A stretch of DNA of 64,000 bases from Sphingomonas phyllosphaerae (GCF_029623345.1 NZ_JAPYKH010000004.1:62001-126000); one strand, 5' to 3'. Shown: positions 48,170-57,351, numbered from the stretch's first letter. A program made the numbers and translations. Notes: generated by a model from the letters alone, not told the origin.

Positions 48170-48267
48170 GCTGGCGCGCGTGCCGGCGAGAGCGTGCGGG
48201 GCGATCGACGGGTAAGGTCGGCGAACATGCGGGCGTCCTGGACGGCGATCCATCCGACCCGATCCGC

Positions 48268-48287
48268 GCTCCTGCGTGTGCAGGAGC
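48268..48287. repeat. Palindromic hairpin repeat GCTCCTGC/GCAGGAGC
   Basis: GCTCCTGCGTGTGCAGGAGC forms an 8-bp stem with a four-base loop in the DUF72-ribH gap. It is the same family as the hairpins inside the carboxylesterase gene. It may also separate the two convergent transcripts. Confidence 0.7.
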
Positions 48288-48355
48288 ACGCTTCGGCTCA
48301 GACAATAACCATCCGACTATAGTCCCCTGCGCCGATTGTAGGACAGCCGCCCCGC

Positions 48356-48775
48356 TCAGCCGAGCCGGTCGCGCAGGTCGAGCAGCGCCAGCGCCGCCTT
48401 GGCCGCGGCGCCGCCCTTGTCGAGCCGCGCCGGGTCGGCGCGCGCGATCGCCTGCGCCTCGTCCTCGGTGGTGAGCACGCCGTTGCCGATCGCGACGCCG
48501 TCCATCGTCAGCGCCATGATCCCGCGCGCGCTCTCGTTGGCGACGATCTCGAAATGATAGGTCTCGCCGCGGATCACCACGCCCAGCGCGACGAACGCGT
48601 CCCAGCGGCCGCGCTCGGACGCCATGGCGATCGCGCCGGGCAGCTCGAGCGCGCCGGGCACGGTGAGCACCTCGCAGCTGTGCCCCGCAGCCTCGATCGC
48701 GCCGCGCGCGCCCGTCACCAGCAGGTCGTTGAGATGGTCGTAGAAGCGTGCCTCGACGATCAGGATATGCGCCAC
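48356..48775 (-). CDS. ribH: 6,7-dimethyl-8-ribityllumazine synthase
   Basis: Penultimate step of riboflavin synthesis, condensing the DHBP product with the pyrimidine from RibD. GTG start at 48775. [49 protein letters not shown] (catalytic His) and [11 protein letters not shown] are typical. 139 residues. Last gene of the rib cluster, which runs ribD-ribE-ribB(A)-ribH. Confidence 0.96.
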   Translation of the reverse strand: MAHILIVEARFYDHLNDLLVTGARGAIEAAGHSCEVLTVPGALELPGAIAMASERGRWDAFVALGVVIRGETYHFEIVANESARGIMALTMDGVAIGNGVLTTEDEAQAIARADPARLDKGGAAAKAALALLDLRDRLG

Positions 48776-48807
48776 GCCGGGCCTCCGTCAGCTTTGAGAA
48801 AAAAGGG

Positions 48808-49941
48808 TCAGTCGATCTGGCGCTCGCCGACGATCGACAGGCCGTAGCCGTCGAGCCCGACCAGCGTATGGTGCGTGTTGGTCAGCAGCACCATGTCGTG
48901 GACGCCGAGCTCGGCCAAAATCATCGCGCCGACGCCATAGTCGCGCAGCTCCTCCATATCGATCGTCACCGCCTCGCCCGCCTTCATCCGCACCGCGGTG
49001 GTGAAGGCGTCGGCACGGTGGCGATCGATCACCACGATCACGCCCGCGCCCGCCTCGGCGATCAGCTCCATCGAGCGCGACAGCAGGTGGCTGCGCTGTC
49101 CCTCCTCGCCGAACATGTCCGCGAAGGGGGACAGTGCGTGCATCCGCACCAAGGTCGGCTTGCCCGGATCGACGCGGCCCTTGACCAGCGCGACCTGCTC
49201 GGTGCCGGTCGCCTTGTTGCGATAGGCGCGCACCGTCCAGTCGCCGCCCCAGCGGCTGGTGAAGGGCGCCTCGCTGACCAGCTCGACGAGATGGTCGTGG
49301 CGGCGGCGATAGGCGATCAGGTCGCGGATCGTGCCGACCTTGAGATGGTGGAATTGCGCGAAGGTGACGAGATCGTCCAGCCGCGCCATCGTGCCGTCCT
49401 CGTTCATGATCTCGCAGATCACGCCGGAGGGATTGAGCCCGGCGAGCCGTGCGACATCGACCGCCGCCTCGGTATGGCCCGCGCGCACCAGCACGCCGCC
49501 GTCGCGCGCCACCAAAGGAAAGACGTGGCCCGGCGTGACGATGTCGTCGCGCGCCTTGGTCGAGTCGATCGCCACCGCGATCGTGCGGGCGCGATCGGCG
49601 GCGGAGATGCCGGTGGTGACGCCGTCCTTCGCTTCGATCGAGACGGTGAAGGCGGTCTCGTGGCGGGTGCCGTTGTTGCGGCTCATCAGGTCGAGCCCGA
49701 GCTGCTCGACGCGGCTCTTCGTCAGCGCGAGGCAGATCAGCCCGCGGCCGTATTTGGCCATGAAGTTGATCTTCTCGGGCGTCGCCATCTGCGCGGGGAT
49801 GACGAGATCGCCCTCGTTCTCGCGATCCTCGTCGTCGACCAGGATGAACATCCGGCCGTTGCGCGCCTCGTCGATCAGTTCTTCGGGCGAGGAGAGATAG
49901 CCGTGGCGCAGCCGCGCCAGCGCCGCGGGCTCAGCGACCAC
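48808..49941 (-). CDS. ribB: 3,4-dihydroxy-2-butanone-4-phosphate synthase with a degenerate GTP cyclohydrolase II domain
   Basis: RibBA-type fusion of 377 residues, GTG start overlapping ribE by 11 bases. Residues about 10-205 are an intact DHBP synthase: FILVDDEDRENEGDLVIPA, and the late GHVFPLVARDGGVLVRAGHTEAA and SGVICEIMNEDGTMAR. The C-terminal half has the cyclohydrolase fold outline, but the zinc motif C-x10-C-x-C after the VRxHS-type strand is replaced by VRMHALSPFADMFGEEGQ, with no Cys. This half should not cleave GTP, so a separate RibA is needed elsewhere. Confidence 0.92.
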   Translation of the reverse strand: MVAEPAALARLRHGYLSSPEELIDEARNGRMFILVDDEDRENEGDLVIPAQMATPEKINFMAKYGRGLICLALTKSRVEQLGLDLMSRNNGTRHETAFTVSIEAKDGVTTGISAADRARTIAVAIDSTKARDDIVTPGHVFPLVARDGGVLVRAGHTEAAVDVARLAGLNPSGVICEIMNEDGTMARLDDLVTFAQFHHLKVGTIRDLIAYRRRHDHLVELVSEAPFTSRWGGDWTVRAYRNKATGTEQVALVKGRVDPGKPTLVRMHALSPFADMFGEEGQRSHLLSRSMELIAEAGAGVIVVIDRHRADAFTTAVRMKAGEAVTIDMEELRDYGVGAMILAELGVHDMVLLTNTHHTLVGLDGYGLSIVGERQID

Positions 49942-50554
49942 GATAATGCTCCATCCGCTGGAGATAACGCGCGAGCACGTCGATCTCGATGTTGACCGCC
50001 TCGCCCTCGGCGAGCGCGCCGAGCGTGGTGACCGCCTGGGTGTGCGGGATCAGGTTGACGGTGAAGCGCGTGCCGTCGGCCATGTCCTCCACCGCGTTGA
50101 TGGTGAGCGAGACCCCATCGACCGTCACCGAGCCCTTGGGCGCGAGGAACGGCGCCAGCTCGCCCGGCACGCGGAAGGCGAGGCGGCGCGAGTCGCCATC
50201 CGCGGTGATCGCCTCCACCCTCGCGACGCCGTCGACATGGCCGGTGACGATATGGCCGCCGAGCTCGTCGCCGAGCTTCATCGCGCGTTCGAGGTTGAGG
50301 CTGCGCCCCTCGGCCCATTGCGCCGGCGCGGTGCGGCTGAGCGTCTCGTGCGAGACGTCGACCGCGAACCAGCCGCCCTGCCCGTCCTCATGCGGTGCCT
50401 TGTCAACAACGGTGAGGCACACGCCCGAGCAGGCGATCGACGCGCCCAGCTCGATCGTGGCGACGTCATAGGCGGTGTCGATCACCGCGCGCGTGTCGCC
50501 GCGCTGCGCGATCTGGCGGATGGTGCCGATGTCGGAGACGATGCCGGTGAACAT
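49931..50554 (-). CDS. ribE: Riboflavin synthase alpha chain
   Basis: Dismutates two lumazines to riboflavin. Two repeated barrels: MFTGIVSDIGTIRQIAQRG with CSGVCLTVV in the first, HIVTGHVDGVARVEAI with VDGVSLTINAV in the second. 207 residues, normal. Lies 10 bases after ribD and overlaps ribB. Confidence 0.96.
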   Translation of the reverse strand: MFTGIVSDIGTIRQIAQRGDTRAVIDTAYDVATIELGASIACSGVCLTVVDKAPHEDGQGGWFAVDVSHETLSRTAPAQWAEGRSLNLERAMKLGDELGGHIVTGHVDGVARVEAITADGDSRRLAFRVPGELAPFLAPKGSVTVDGVSLTINAVEDMADGTRFTVNLIPHTQAVTTLGALAEGEAVNIEIDVLARYLQRMEHYRGR

Positions 50555-50563
50555 GATGACCTC

Positions 50564-51640
50564 TCAGCCGCGCTCGTAGACTTCGAGCCGATCGCTGCCA
50601 AGCTGGCGCGAGTCGGCGAGCCGCCAGCGCGCGTGCGCGTCGCCCAGCGCGGCGAGTCCGATGTCGGGCAGCGTGCGCCCGCCGCCGATCAGGATCGGCG
50701 CGCGGTAGAGCAACAAACGGTCGACCAGGTCCTCGCGCAGGAAGGCGGCGGCGGTGCGCGCGCCGCCCTCGACGAGCAGGTGATCGGCGGGGAGAAAGGC
50801 AATGGCGGCGGGGGTGGTGATCCAGCGCGGGTCACCCTCGCTCTTCCCATCCGGCCGCGCCGGGCGGACCCCCTCCCGCTCCCCGCGGGAGAGGGAGGGA
50901 GGCGCGTCAACGCTGGAAGGGTGAGGGCCACTCATCGCGCCTCGACCAGCGCCCGACGACAGCACCACCCGCAGCGGCGCCCTGCCCTCCAGCCCCGCGA
51001 GCCGCACGTCGAGCCGCGGCCGGTCCGCCTCCCAGGTGCCGCGGCCGACCAGGATCGCCTCGTGGCGGGCGCGCTCGAGATGCGCGTGCGCGCGCGCTTC
51101 CGGCCCGGTGATCCACTGGCTGCGCCCGTCCGCCATCGCCGCGGCACCGTCGAGCGACAGCGCCAGCTTGAGCGTGACGTGCGGCCGCCCCAGCGCGCGT
51201 CGCGTGAGGAAGCCCGCCATCGCCCGCCGCGCCGCGTCCGCGCCGCGGCCGAGCTCGACCGCGATCCCCGCGGCGCGCAGCCGCGCGAGGCCGCTGCCGT
51301 CGGTGCGCGGGTCGGGGTCGCCGAGCGCCACCACCAGGCGCACGATCCCCGCCGCGACAAGCAGGTCGGCGCAGGCGGGGCCGCGCGGGCTGGCATGTGC
51401 GCAGGGCTCGAGCGTGACATAAGCGGTGGCGCCTCGTGCGCGCGCGCCCGCCTGGTCGAGCGCCATCGCCTCGGCGTGCGGGCGACCGCCGGGCTGGGTC
51501 CAGCCGCGGCCGACCACCGCCCCATCGCGAACGAGGACGCAGCCGACGTTCGGGTTGGGGTAGGTGCGCGCGCGTGTCCGCTCGGACAGCGCGAGCGCGG
51601 CGGCCATCCAGCGGGCGTGGGAGAGATCAGCGGGGTGCAT
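50564..51640 (-). CDS. ribD: Bifunctional riboflavin deaminase/reductase RibD with an unusual insert
   Basis: Deaminase (residues about 5-145) and reductase (150-358) of riboflavin synthesis. The deaminase zinc site is intact: H55 and E57 in GGRPHAEAMAL, C80 and C90 in LEPCAHASPRGPAC. The reductase has VTLKLALSLDGAAA and DHLLVEGGARTAAAF. Residues about 236-271 (between VVLSSGAGRGA and WITTPAAIAF) do not belong to the family; their DNA is a palindromic repeat read in frame. It lies in a loop position between the strand after VVL and the following helix, so activity may survive. 358 residues. No FMN riboswitch recognised upstream. Confidence 0.93.
   Translation of the reverse strand: MHPADLSHARWMAAALALSERTRARTYPNPNVGCVLVRDGAVVGRGWTQPGGRPHAEAMALDQAGARARGATAYVTLEPCAHASPRGPACADLLVAAGIVRLVVALGDPDPRTDGSGLARLRAAGIAVELGRGADAARRAMAGFLTRRALGRPHVTLKLALSLDGAAAMADGRSQWITGPEARAHAHLERARHEAILVGRGTWEADRPRLDVRLAGLEGRAPLRVVLSSGAGRGAMSGPHPSSVDAPPSLSRGEREGVRPARPDGKSEGDPRWITTPAAIAFLPADHLLVEGGARTAAAFLREDLVDRLLLYRAPILIGGGRTLPDIGLAALGDAHARWRLADSRQLGSDRLEVYERG
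50828..50935. repeat. Palindromic repeat inside ribD
   Basis: A hairpin with arms CCCTCCCGCTCC and GGGAGAGGGAGGG (50863-50900, one or two mismatches) lies within a 108-base block of repeat-like DNA. It keeps the reading frame and adds about 36 residues. The CTCCC-GCGGGAG-type sequence is common between genes in sphingomonads and related bacteria. Confidence 0.75.
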
Positions 51641-51701
51641 GCATGGTCAAAGGGTTGGGCGCCCTGTCGTGGGCCGGGCGCTACCGACCGCCCCCGTCGG
51701 T

Positions 51702-51796
51702 CTTGTTCCCTGGCGAACGCCGGGGCCCAGTCGGAAGCGTCTGTGGGTTGCACAACGGTCCTCCCGCCAAGACCCCCGCCTTCGCCGGGGAACAAG
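51702..51796. repeat. 95-base palindromic repeat (CTTGTTCCC family)
   Basis: CTTGTTCCC (51702-51710) is inverted at 51788-51796, and the inner CGAACGCCGGGG and CCCCCGCCTTCG extend the stem with mismatches. It fills the 211-base gap between ribD (start 51640) and the small membrane protein gene (end 51852), both on the minus strand. Confidence 0.75.
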
Positions 51797-51851
51797 GGAG
51801 AAAGGCGACCTTTCCGCCATCCCGCCACAGCAGGCCATCCACTCCGCCCGA

Positions 51852-52199
51852 TCAGATCCCCATCGCGTTGAGCTTGTCGTCGAGCCGCTTGAAGCCCTGG
51901 CGCAACTTCTCCTCGCGCGCGCGCTGCTCGCGCTGCGCGATCTCGCGCTTGGCCTGATCGATCTGCTGCTGCGCGATGATCTGCGCGTCGGTGCGATCCA
52001 GCTTCCACTGCTCGAAGTAGATGATGTTGGGCTTATATTCTTTCTCGAAATACGAATCGTGGAAGAACGCCCACACCAGAAAACCGGTGATCGCCACGGA
52101 GAGCGCAAGGAACCCCCATTCGTAGCGCTCGCGCGTGTGGAAGAACAAGCGGAGGTCACGCGCGGCGCGCAGCGGCGACAGTCGGGCGAAGAACTGCAT
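51852..52199 (-). CDS. Small single-pass membrane protein with coiled-coil tail
   Basis: 115 residues; start MQFFARLSPLRAARDLRLFF. One membrane helix (WGFLALSVAITGFLVWAFF, about 28-46), then a charged helical tail (AQIIAQQQIDQAKREIAQRE and QRAREEKLRQGFKRLDDKL) probably in the periplasm. It resembles an uncharacterised sphingomonad family that often follows gltX. It begins 18 bases past the gltX stop. Confidence 0.78.
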   Translation of the reverse strand: MQFFARLSPLRAARDLRLFFHTRERYEWGFLALSVAITGFLVWAFFHDSYFEKEYKPNIIYFEQWKLDRTDAQIIAQQQIDQAKREIAQREQRAREEKLRQGFKRLDDKLNAMGI

Positions 52200-52216
52200 C
52201 GGGGCGATATAGGGCC

Positions 52217-53581
52217 TCAGCCGCCGCGGTTCGAGTCCGCCGCCGCATCGAGCCGGGCAAGCGCGCGATCGCGCCCGATCAACGGCAGCAGCGCGGCCAT
52301 GTCGGGGCCGTGGTCGCGCCCGGTCAGCGCGCGGCGCAGCGGCAGGAACAGCGCCTTGCCCTTGCGCCCGCTCTCCTCCTTGAGCCGGGCGGTGAGCGCG
52401 TGCCACGGGTCGCCCGCCCAGTCGATCGCGCGCGCCGCCGCGGCGGCCTGCGCGAGATAGGCATCGTCCTCACCCGCGGCGAGCGGGTCGATCGGCCCCT
52501 CGATCACGCCCCACCAGTCCGCCGCCTCGGCGACGGCGGCAAGATTCGCGCGGACGGCCTCCCACGCCGGCGCGTCCATCCCCGCGGGCAGCCGATCCGC
52601 GACCGCGTCGAACGACAGCTGATGGACGATCCGCGCGCTCACCTGCGCCAGCTCGGTCTCGTCGAACCGCGCCGGCGCGCGGCCGAACTGCGCGAAGTCG
52701 AGCGCCTCGATCAGCGGTGCCGGGTCGGCGAGCGGCTCGACCGGCTGACTGGTGCCGATCCGCGCCAGCAGCGACAGCACCGCCGCCGGCTCGATCCCGC
52801 TCCCGCGGAAATGATCGACCCCGAGCGACCCGAGCCGCTTCGACAATTTGCCCTCGCTCCCGGTCAGCAAAGCGGCATGCGCGAAGGCGGGCGCGGGCAC
52901 CCCCATGGCAGCGAACATCTGCAGCTGCAGCGCGGTGTTCGAGACATGGTCCTCGCCGCGCACGACATGCGTGATGCCGAGATCGGCGTCGTCGATCGCG
53001 GAGGGAAGCATGTAGAGCCACGAGCCATCGGCGCGGCGCACGACGGGATCGCTCATCGTCGCCGGATCGAAGCGCTGCGCGCCGCGCACGAGATCGTCCC
53101 ATTCGATCGGCGCGTCATGGTCGAGCCTGAAGCGCCAGTGCGGGCGCACGCCGTCGCGCTCCAGCGCCGCGCGCTCGGCGTCGGTGAGGCGCAGCGCGGC
53201 GCGGTCGTACACCGGCGGGAGCCCGCGGCCGAGCAGCACCTTGCGCCGCAGGTCGAGCTCCTGCGCGGTCTCGTAGGCGGGATAGATCCGCCCCACCGCG
53301 ACCAGCGCGTCGAACCGCTGCTGGTAGAGCGCGAACCGCTCCGACTGGCGCACCTCCTGGTCGGGCTCGAGCCCGAGCCAAGCGAGGTCGGCGCGGATCG
53401 CGTCGACGTAGCGCTCCTCGCTGCGCTCCGCGTCGGTGTCGTCGATCCGCAGCACGAAGCGACCGCCGTCGCGTCGCGCCAGCATCCAGCTGTGCAGCGC
53501 GGTGCGGATGTTGCCGACGTGGAGCCGGCCGGTCGGCGAGGGGGCGAAGCGGGTGACGGTGGGAGAGGAAGGGCTGGTCAT
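52217..53581 (-). CDS. gltX: Glutamyl-tRNA synthetase
   Basis: Class I synthetase charging tRNA-Glu (or, as one of two paralogues, tRNA-Gln for transamidation). FAPSPTGRLHVGNIRTALHSW holds the HIGH-type motif (HVGN) and GKLSKRLG the KMSKS-type loop. FVLRIDDTDAERS and HVVRGEDHVSNT are family marks. 454 residues. Alphaproteobacteria usually carry two gltX; the specificity of this one cannot be told by eye. Confidence 0.95.
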   Translation of the reverse strand: MTSPSSPTVTRFAPSPTGRLHVGNIRTALHSWMLARRDGGRFVLRIDDTDAERSEERYVDAIRADLAWLGLEPDQEVRQSERFALYQQRFDALVAVGRIYPAYETAQELDLRRKVLLGRGLPPVYDRAALRLTDAERAALERDGVRPHWRFRLDHDAPIEWDDLVRGAQRFDPATMSDPVVRRADGSWLYMLPSAIDDADLGITHVVRGEDHVSNTALQLQMFAAMGVPAPAFAHAALLTGSEGKLSKRLGSLGVDHFRGSGIEPAAVLSLLARIGTSQPVEPLADPAPLIEALDFAQFGRAPARFDETELAQVSARIVHQLSFDAVADRLPAGMDAPAWEAVRANLAAVAEAADWWGVIEGPIDPLAAGEDDAYLAQAAAAARAIDWAGDPWHALTARLKEESGRKGKALFLPLRRALTGRDHGPDMAALLPLIGRDRALARLDAAADSNRGG

Positions 53582-53661
53582 GGCCCGCCCGCGCTTACGC
53601 GCCGCCCCTTCCCCTCGCCAGCCCCCCAGCCTAGAGCGACGGGCGCGAAGGGGTGTTCTCG

Positions 53662-54597
53662 ATGAAATTGATGACCGGCAATTCCAACCTGCCGCTGGCG
53701 CGCGCGATCTCGGACTATCTCGAGGTACCGTTGACCGAGGCGCTGGTGCGCCGCTTCGCCGACGAGGAGATCTTCGTCGAGGTCATGGAGAACGTGCGCG
53801 GCGAGGACGTCTTCGTCGTCCAGTCGACCAGCTACCCGGTCAACGACAATCTCATGGAAATGCTGATCATGATCGATGCGCTGAAGCGCGCGTCGGCGAA
53901 AAGGATCACCGCGGTGCTGCCGTATTTCGGCTATGCGCGGCAGGATCGGAAGCCGGGGCCGCGCACGCCGATCTCGGCCAAGCTGGTCGCCAACCTGGTG
54001 ACGACCGCGGGTGCCGACCGCGTTCTCTCGGTCGATCTGCACGCTGGGCAGATCCAGGGCTTCTTCGACATTCCGACCGACAATCTGTTCGCCGCGCCGG
54101 TGATGTCACAGGACATTCGCGCGCGCTTCGGCGAGAAGAACCTGATGGTGGTCTCGCCCGACGTCGGCGGCGTGGTGCGCGCGCGCGCGCTGTCGAAGCG
54201 GCTCGACAACGCCCCGCTCGCGATCGTCGACAAGCGCCGCGAGCGCGCCGGCGAGTCCGAGGTGATGAACATCATCGGCGACGTCGAGGGGCGCTTCTGC
54301 GTGCTGATCGACGACATCGTCGACTCGGCCGGCACGCTCTGCAACGCCGCCGCCGCGCTGCGCGAGGCGGGCGCGGAGGGCGTGGTCGCCTATGTCAGCC
54401 ATGGCGTGCTCTCGGGCGGCGCGGTGGCGCGGGTCGAGGGCTCGGCGCTGCATGAGCTGGTCATCACCGACTCGATCGGCAACCACGAGGCGATCGGTGG
54501 GGCGGCGAAGATCCGTCATCTCACCATCGCGCCGCTGCTCGCCGAGGCGATCCGCCGCATCGCCGACGAGTCGAGCGTCAGCAGCCTGTTCGACTGA
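53662..54597 (+). CDS. prs: Ribose-phosphate pyrophosphokinase
   Basis: Makes PRPP for nucleotide, histidine and tryptophan synthesis. ATG 53662 has AAGGGG eight bases upstream; GTG at 53653 is the alternative. Visible: [50 protein letters not shown] and the PRPP loop [18 protein letters not shown]. About 311 residues, normal. Confidence 0.96.
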   Translation: MKLMTGNSNLPLARAISDYLEVPLTEALVRRFADEEIFVEVMENVRGEDVFVVQSTSYPVNDNLMEMLIMIDALKRASAKRITAVLPYFGYARQDRKPGPRTPISAKLVANLVTTAGADRVLSVDLHAGQIQGFFDIPTDNLFAAPVMSQDIRARFGEKNLMVVSPDVGGVVRARALSKRLDNAPLAIVDKRRERAGESEVMNIIGDVEGRFCVLIDDIVDSAGTLCNAAAALREAGAEGVVAYVSHGVLSGGAVARVEGSALHELVITDSIGNHEAIGGAAKIRHLTIAPLLAEAIRRIADESSVSSLFD

Positions 54598-54741
54598 GGC
54601 CGGCGACGGCGCACGGCGCTTAGACGTGCTGCTGCGCACGCACGAGCCCGGAGCCGCGAGCGTCCCGCTTCGTCACCCTCGGCGCCTGCGTTCGCGGGAG
54701 CACGGCTCGCCAACGGCTTACCGCTCCCCCGCGTCCCGGCG
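54598..54741. other. Convergent intergenic gap with an imperfect hairpin repeat
   Basis: Between the convergent prs and MFS genes. CTGCG-TT-CGCGGGAG near 54685-54700 and GAGCCG/CGGCTC-type words recall the GCTCCTGC hairpin family, but the copy is degraded. No clear terminator with a T-run. Confidence 0.4.
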
Positions 54742-56112
54742 TCAGCTCACTCCCAGCCGCCGCTCCATTTCCTCGAGCGGGACGCCCTTGGTCTCGGGGA
54801 AGTAGAGCGCCACCACGACAAGCTGCAGCAGCATCATCGCGGCAAACACGTAGAAGGGCAGGCTCACCGACAGCGCCGCCACGGTCGGAAAGGCGGCGGC
54901 GATGATCGCGTCCAGCCCCCAGTGCGTCGAGGCGCCGACAGCGCTGCCGCGGCCGCGCACCGCGGTGGGGAAGACCTCGCTGATATAGACCCAGATCACC
55001 GCGCCCGTGCTCGGCGCGAAGAAGGCGATGAAGCCGATCAGCGCGGGCAGCACGATCCAGCCCGGCAGCGTCCCGCCGAGCGCCAGCCCCGCGACGGTGA
55101 GGCTCGCCGCCATCCCGGCCGAGCCGACCATCAGCAGCGTCTTGCGCCCGAGCCGGTCGATCAGCAGCATGCCGACCGCGGTGAAGACGCCGTTGACGAT
55201 TCCGATGATGATCGCCTGCACATCGGCCGAAAGCGCGCCCCCCGCCGCCGCGAAGATGTCGTTAAGATAATAGAGCAAAGCGTTGATGCCCGAGAGCTGG
55301 TTGAAGCCCGCCACCAGCAGCGCCAGCATGATCGGCTTGCGGTGGCGCCGCCATGACAGTCTCTCGCCGCTCGGCTTGGCGGCGAAGCCGGCGTGGATCG
55401 CGGCCAGCTCCTTCTCGGCCTGCTCCTCTCCCATGCCGACGCGGGCGAGCGCGTCGCGCGCCGCGGCGACGCGACCCTTCGCCATCAACCAGCGCGGCGA
55501 GTGCGGGATGCGCAGCAGCAGCAGCAGGAAGACGATCGCGGGCGCGGCCGAGACGCCGAATTTCCAGCGCCAATCGTCCGCCCCCAGCGCCAGCGCGGCG
55601 ATGATCGCGTTCGACACATAGGCCAGCAGGATGCCGAGAATGATGTTGAACTGGAACGCCGCGACCAGCCCGCCGCGGCGCGCCGGCGGGGCGATCTCGG
55701 CGATATAGACCGGCGCCAGCACCGACGAACCGCCCACCGCCAGTCCGGCGATGACGCGGAAGAAGACGAGCGACTCCCAGCTCCACGCCAGCCCGCAGCC
55801 GATCCCGCCGGCGACGTAGAACAGCGCGAGCACGCGCAGCGTGTTGCGGCTGCCGAAGCGATCACCCGGGATGCCCGCGAACAGCGCGCCGATCAGCGTC
55901 CCCCATAGAGCAGAGGAGACGGTGATGCCGAGCCAGAAGCTGTCGAGCCCGTAAGCGCGCGTCAGCGACACGGTGGTGCCCGAGATCACCGCGGTGTCGA
56001 AGCCGAACAGCAGCCCCGCCAGCGCGGCGGTGATGATGCAGGCGAGCAGCCCGGCGTTGAGTGGCGGCGCGCTGCCGCCCGATTGGTCCGGGCCCGTCGC
56101 CGTCACCGCCAT
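54742..56112 (-). CDS. MFS sugar porter
   Basis: Inner-membrane sugar:proton symporter of the XylE/GalP type, 456 residues and 12 predicted helices. GLLFGFDTAVISGT, GDRFGSRNTL (loop 2-3), RVIAGLAVGGSSVLAPVYIAE, PHSPRWLMAKG, GFNQLSGINALLYYL, DRLGRKTLL and PETKGVPLEEME are sugar-porter marks. It could take up arabinose, xylose or glucose; it is 46 kb from the arabinan locus, so no link can be claimed. Confidence 0.92.
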   Translation of the reverse strand: MAVTATGPDQSGGSAPPLNAGLLACIITAALAGLLFGFDTAVISGTTVSLTRAYGLDSFWLGITVSSALWGTLIGALFAGIPGDRFGSRNTLRVLALFYVAGGIGCGLAWSWESLVFFRVIAGLAVGGSSVLAPVYIAEIAPPARRGGLVAAFQFNIILGILLAYVSNAIIAALALGADDWRWKFGVSAAPAIVFLLLLLRIPHSPRWLMAKGRVAAARDALARVGMGEEQAEKELAAIHAGFAAKPSGERLSWRRHRKPIMLALLVAGFNQLSGINALLYYLNDIFAAAGGALSADVQAIIIGIVNGVFTAVGMLLIDRLGRKTLLMVGSAGMAASLTVAGLALGGTLPGWIVLPALIGFIAFFAPSTGAVIWVYISEVFPTAVRGRGSAVGASTHWGLDAIIAAAFPTVAALSVSLPFYVFAAMMLLQLVVVALYFPETKGVPLEEMERRLGVS

Positions 56113-56128
56113 TCGTCCTGTCCTTCCC

Positions 56129-57139
56129 TCAGCCCGCGAACCCGCTCAGCAGACTGGCGACATTGCCACCCAGCGCGTCGACCGCATAGCCGCCTTCCAT
56201 CACGATCGCGCACGGCAGCCCGGTCGCGGCGATGTCGCCGGCCAGCACGGCATAATCCGCGGTGGTAAGGCGAAAGTGGCTGATCGGGTCGCCTTCCCAG
56301 GTGTCGGCGCCGAAGCTGAGCACGAGAAAGTCGGCGCGGAAGGCGGCGATCGCGTCGAGCGCACGCGCCTGCGCGGCGCGGAACCCGGGCAGCGCGGCGC
56401 CGCGCGGCAGCGGCAGGTTGAGCGTGGCACCCTCTCCTTCCCCCTCGCCGCGCTCGTCGGCATGGCCCCAGTAGAAGGGATAGTCGCTGGCCGGATCGGC
56501 ATGCACCGAGACGTAGAAGACGTCGTCGCGCGCGTAGAAGATGTCCTGCGTGCCATTGCCGTGGTGATAGTCGATGTCGAGCACCGCGACTCGCCTCCGT
56601 CCCGCGTCGCGCGCTGCCTGCGCCGCCACCGCGGCGACGTTGACGTGGCAATAGCCCCCGCAATAGTCGCGCCCGGCATGGTGGCCGGGCGGCCGGCACA
56701 AGGCGAAAGCGGCGCGCTCGCCTTCCAGCACCGCGTGGGTCGCGGCGAGCGCGGCCTGCGCGCTCCAGTAAGCGGCGTCCCAGGTCTGGTCGGTAATCGG
56801 GGTGGTCGCGTCGAAGGCGTGCGCACCAAGCAGCGCGTCGACGCGCGACAGCGCCAGCGGGCGCCGGCCCACGATCGGGAAGGCATAGGGGATGGCGTCG
56901 CCCGCGCGCCCCGCGGCGCGCCACAGCGCGGGCGCGTCGCGGAGGAAGTCGAGATAGCCGGCATCGTGCACCGCCGCGATCGGCGCCCGCCCTCGATCCG
57001 GTGGCGCCTCCGCCCCGCCGATGGCGGCGAGGATCATCGCGGCGCGCTGCGGCACCTCGGCATAGGCGGTGAAGGCACCGTTGTGCAGCTCCAGCGCGGG
57101 CGCGTGCAGCGCCTGCTGCGGCGCGTAGAAGCGCTTCAT
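56129..57139 (-). CDS. Histone-deacetylase-family acetylpolyamine amidohydrolase
   Basis: Zinc hydrolase of the arginase/deacetylase fold, likely deacetylating acetylpolyamines or small acetamides. MKRFYAPQQALHAP at 57139 matches the start of known APAHs; no clear ribosome site. Catalytic features: RPPGHHAGRDYCGGYCHVN (His pair), VLDIDYHHGNGTQDIFY (zinc Asp and His), SFGADTWEGDP (zinc Asp). 336 residues. The stop is 17 bases upstream of the MFS start, so the two may be co-transcribed. Confidence 0.88.
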   Translation of the reverse strand: MKRFYAPQQALHAPALELHNGAFTAYAEVPQRAAMILAAIGGAEAPPDRGRAPIAAVHDAGYLDFLRDAPALWRAAGRAGDAIPYAFPIVGRRPLALSRVDALLGAHAFDATTPITDQTWDAAYWSAQAALAATHAVLEGERAAFALCRPPGHHAGRDYCGGYCHVNVAAVAAQAARDAGRRRVAVLDIDYHHGNGTQDIFYARDDVFYVSVHADPASDYPFYWGHADERGEGEGEGATLNLPLPRGAALPGFRAAQARALDAIAAFRADFLVLSFGADTWEGDPISHFRLTTADYAVLAGDIAATGLPCAIVMEGGYAVDALGGNVASLLSGFAG

Positions 57140-57351
57140 CGCGGGCGTTCGTGGCTGACGGTCAATCGGACTCTCGCGCGACCTCTGGACGATCTCCATG
57201 CCGTGCCGCCGGCACCGCGTCCGCGTCAAGTCAGCGGGAAGATTGTCCCAGATCCGATCCACTTCCGTTACGATCTCGTTTGACGGCGGCGGGGGGCTCG
57301 GCGCGGTTCCGCCGCGGCCCGCGGGGGCGGGCCGAAACGGGGGTTCACATC

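Noticed and set aside
51641..51851. An FMN riboswitch upstream of ribD
   Set aside because: I looked for the conserved AGGG/GGGGTGAAA-type core on the minus strand and did not find it. The gap is filled by a palindromic repeat instead.
54742..56112. The MFS sugar porter as part of the arabinan locus
   Set aside because: It is 46 kb away, next to an unrelated deacetylase gene, and lacks the shared promoter word of the arabinan genes.
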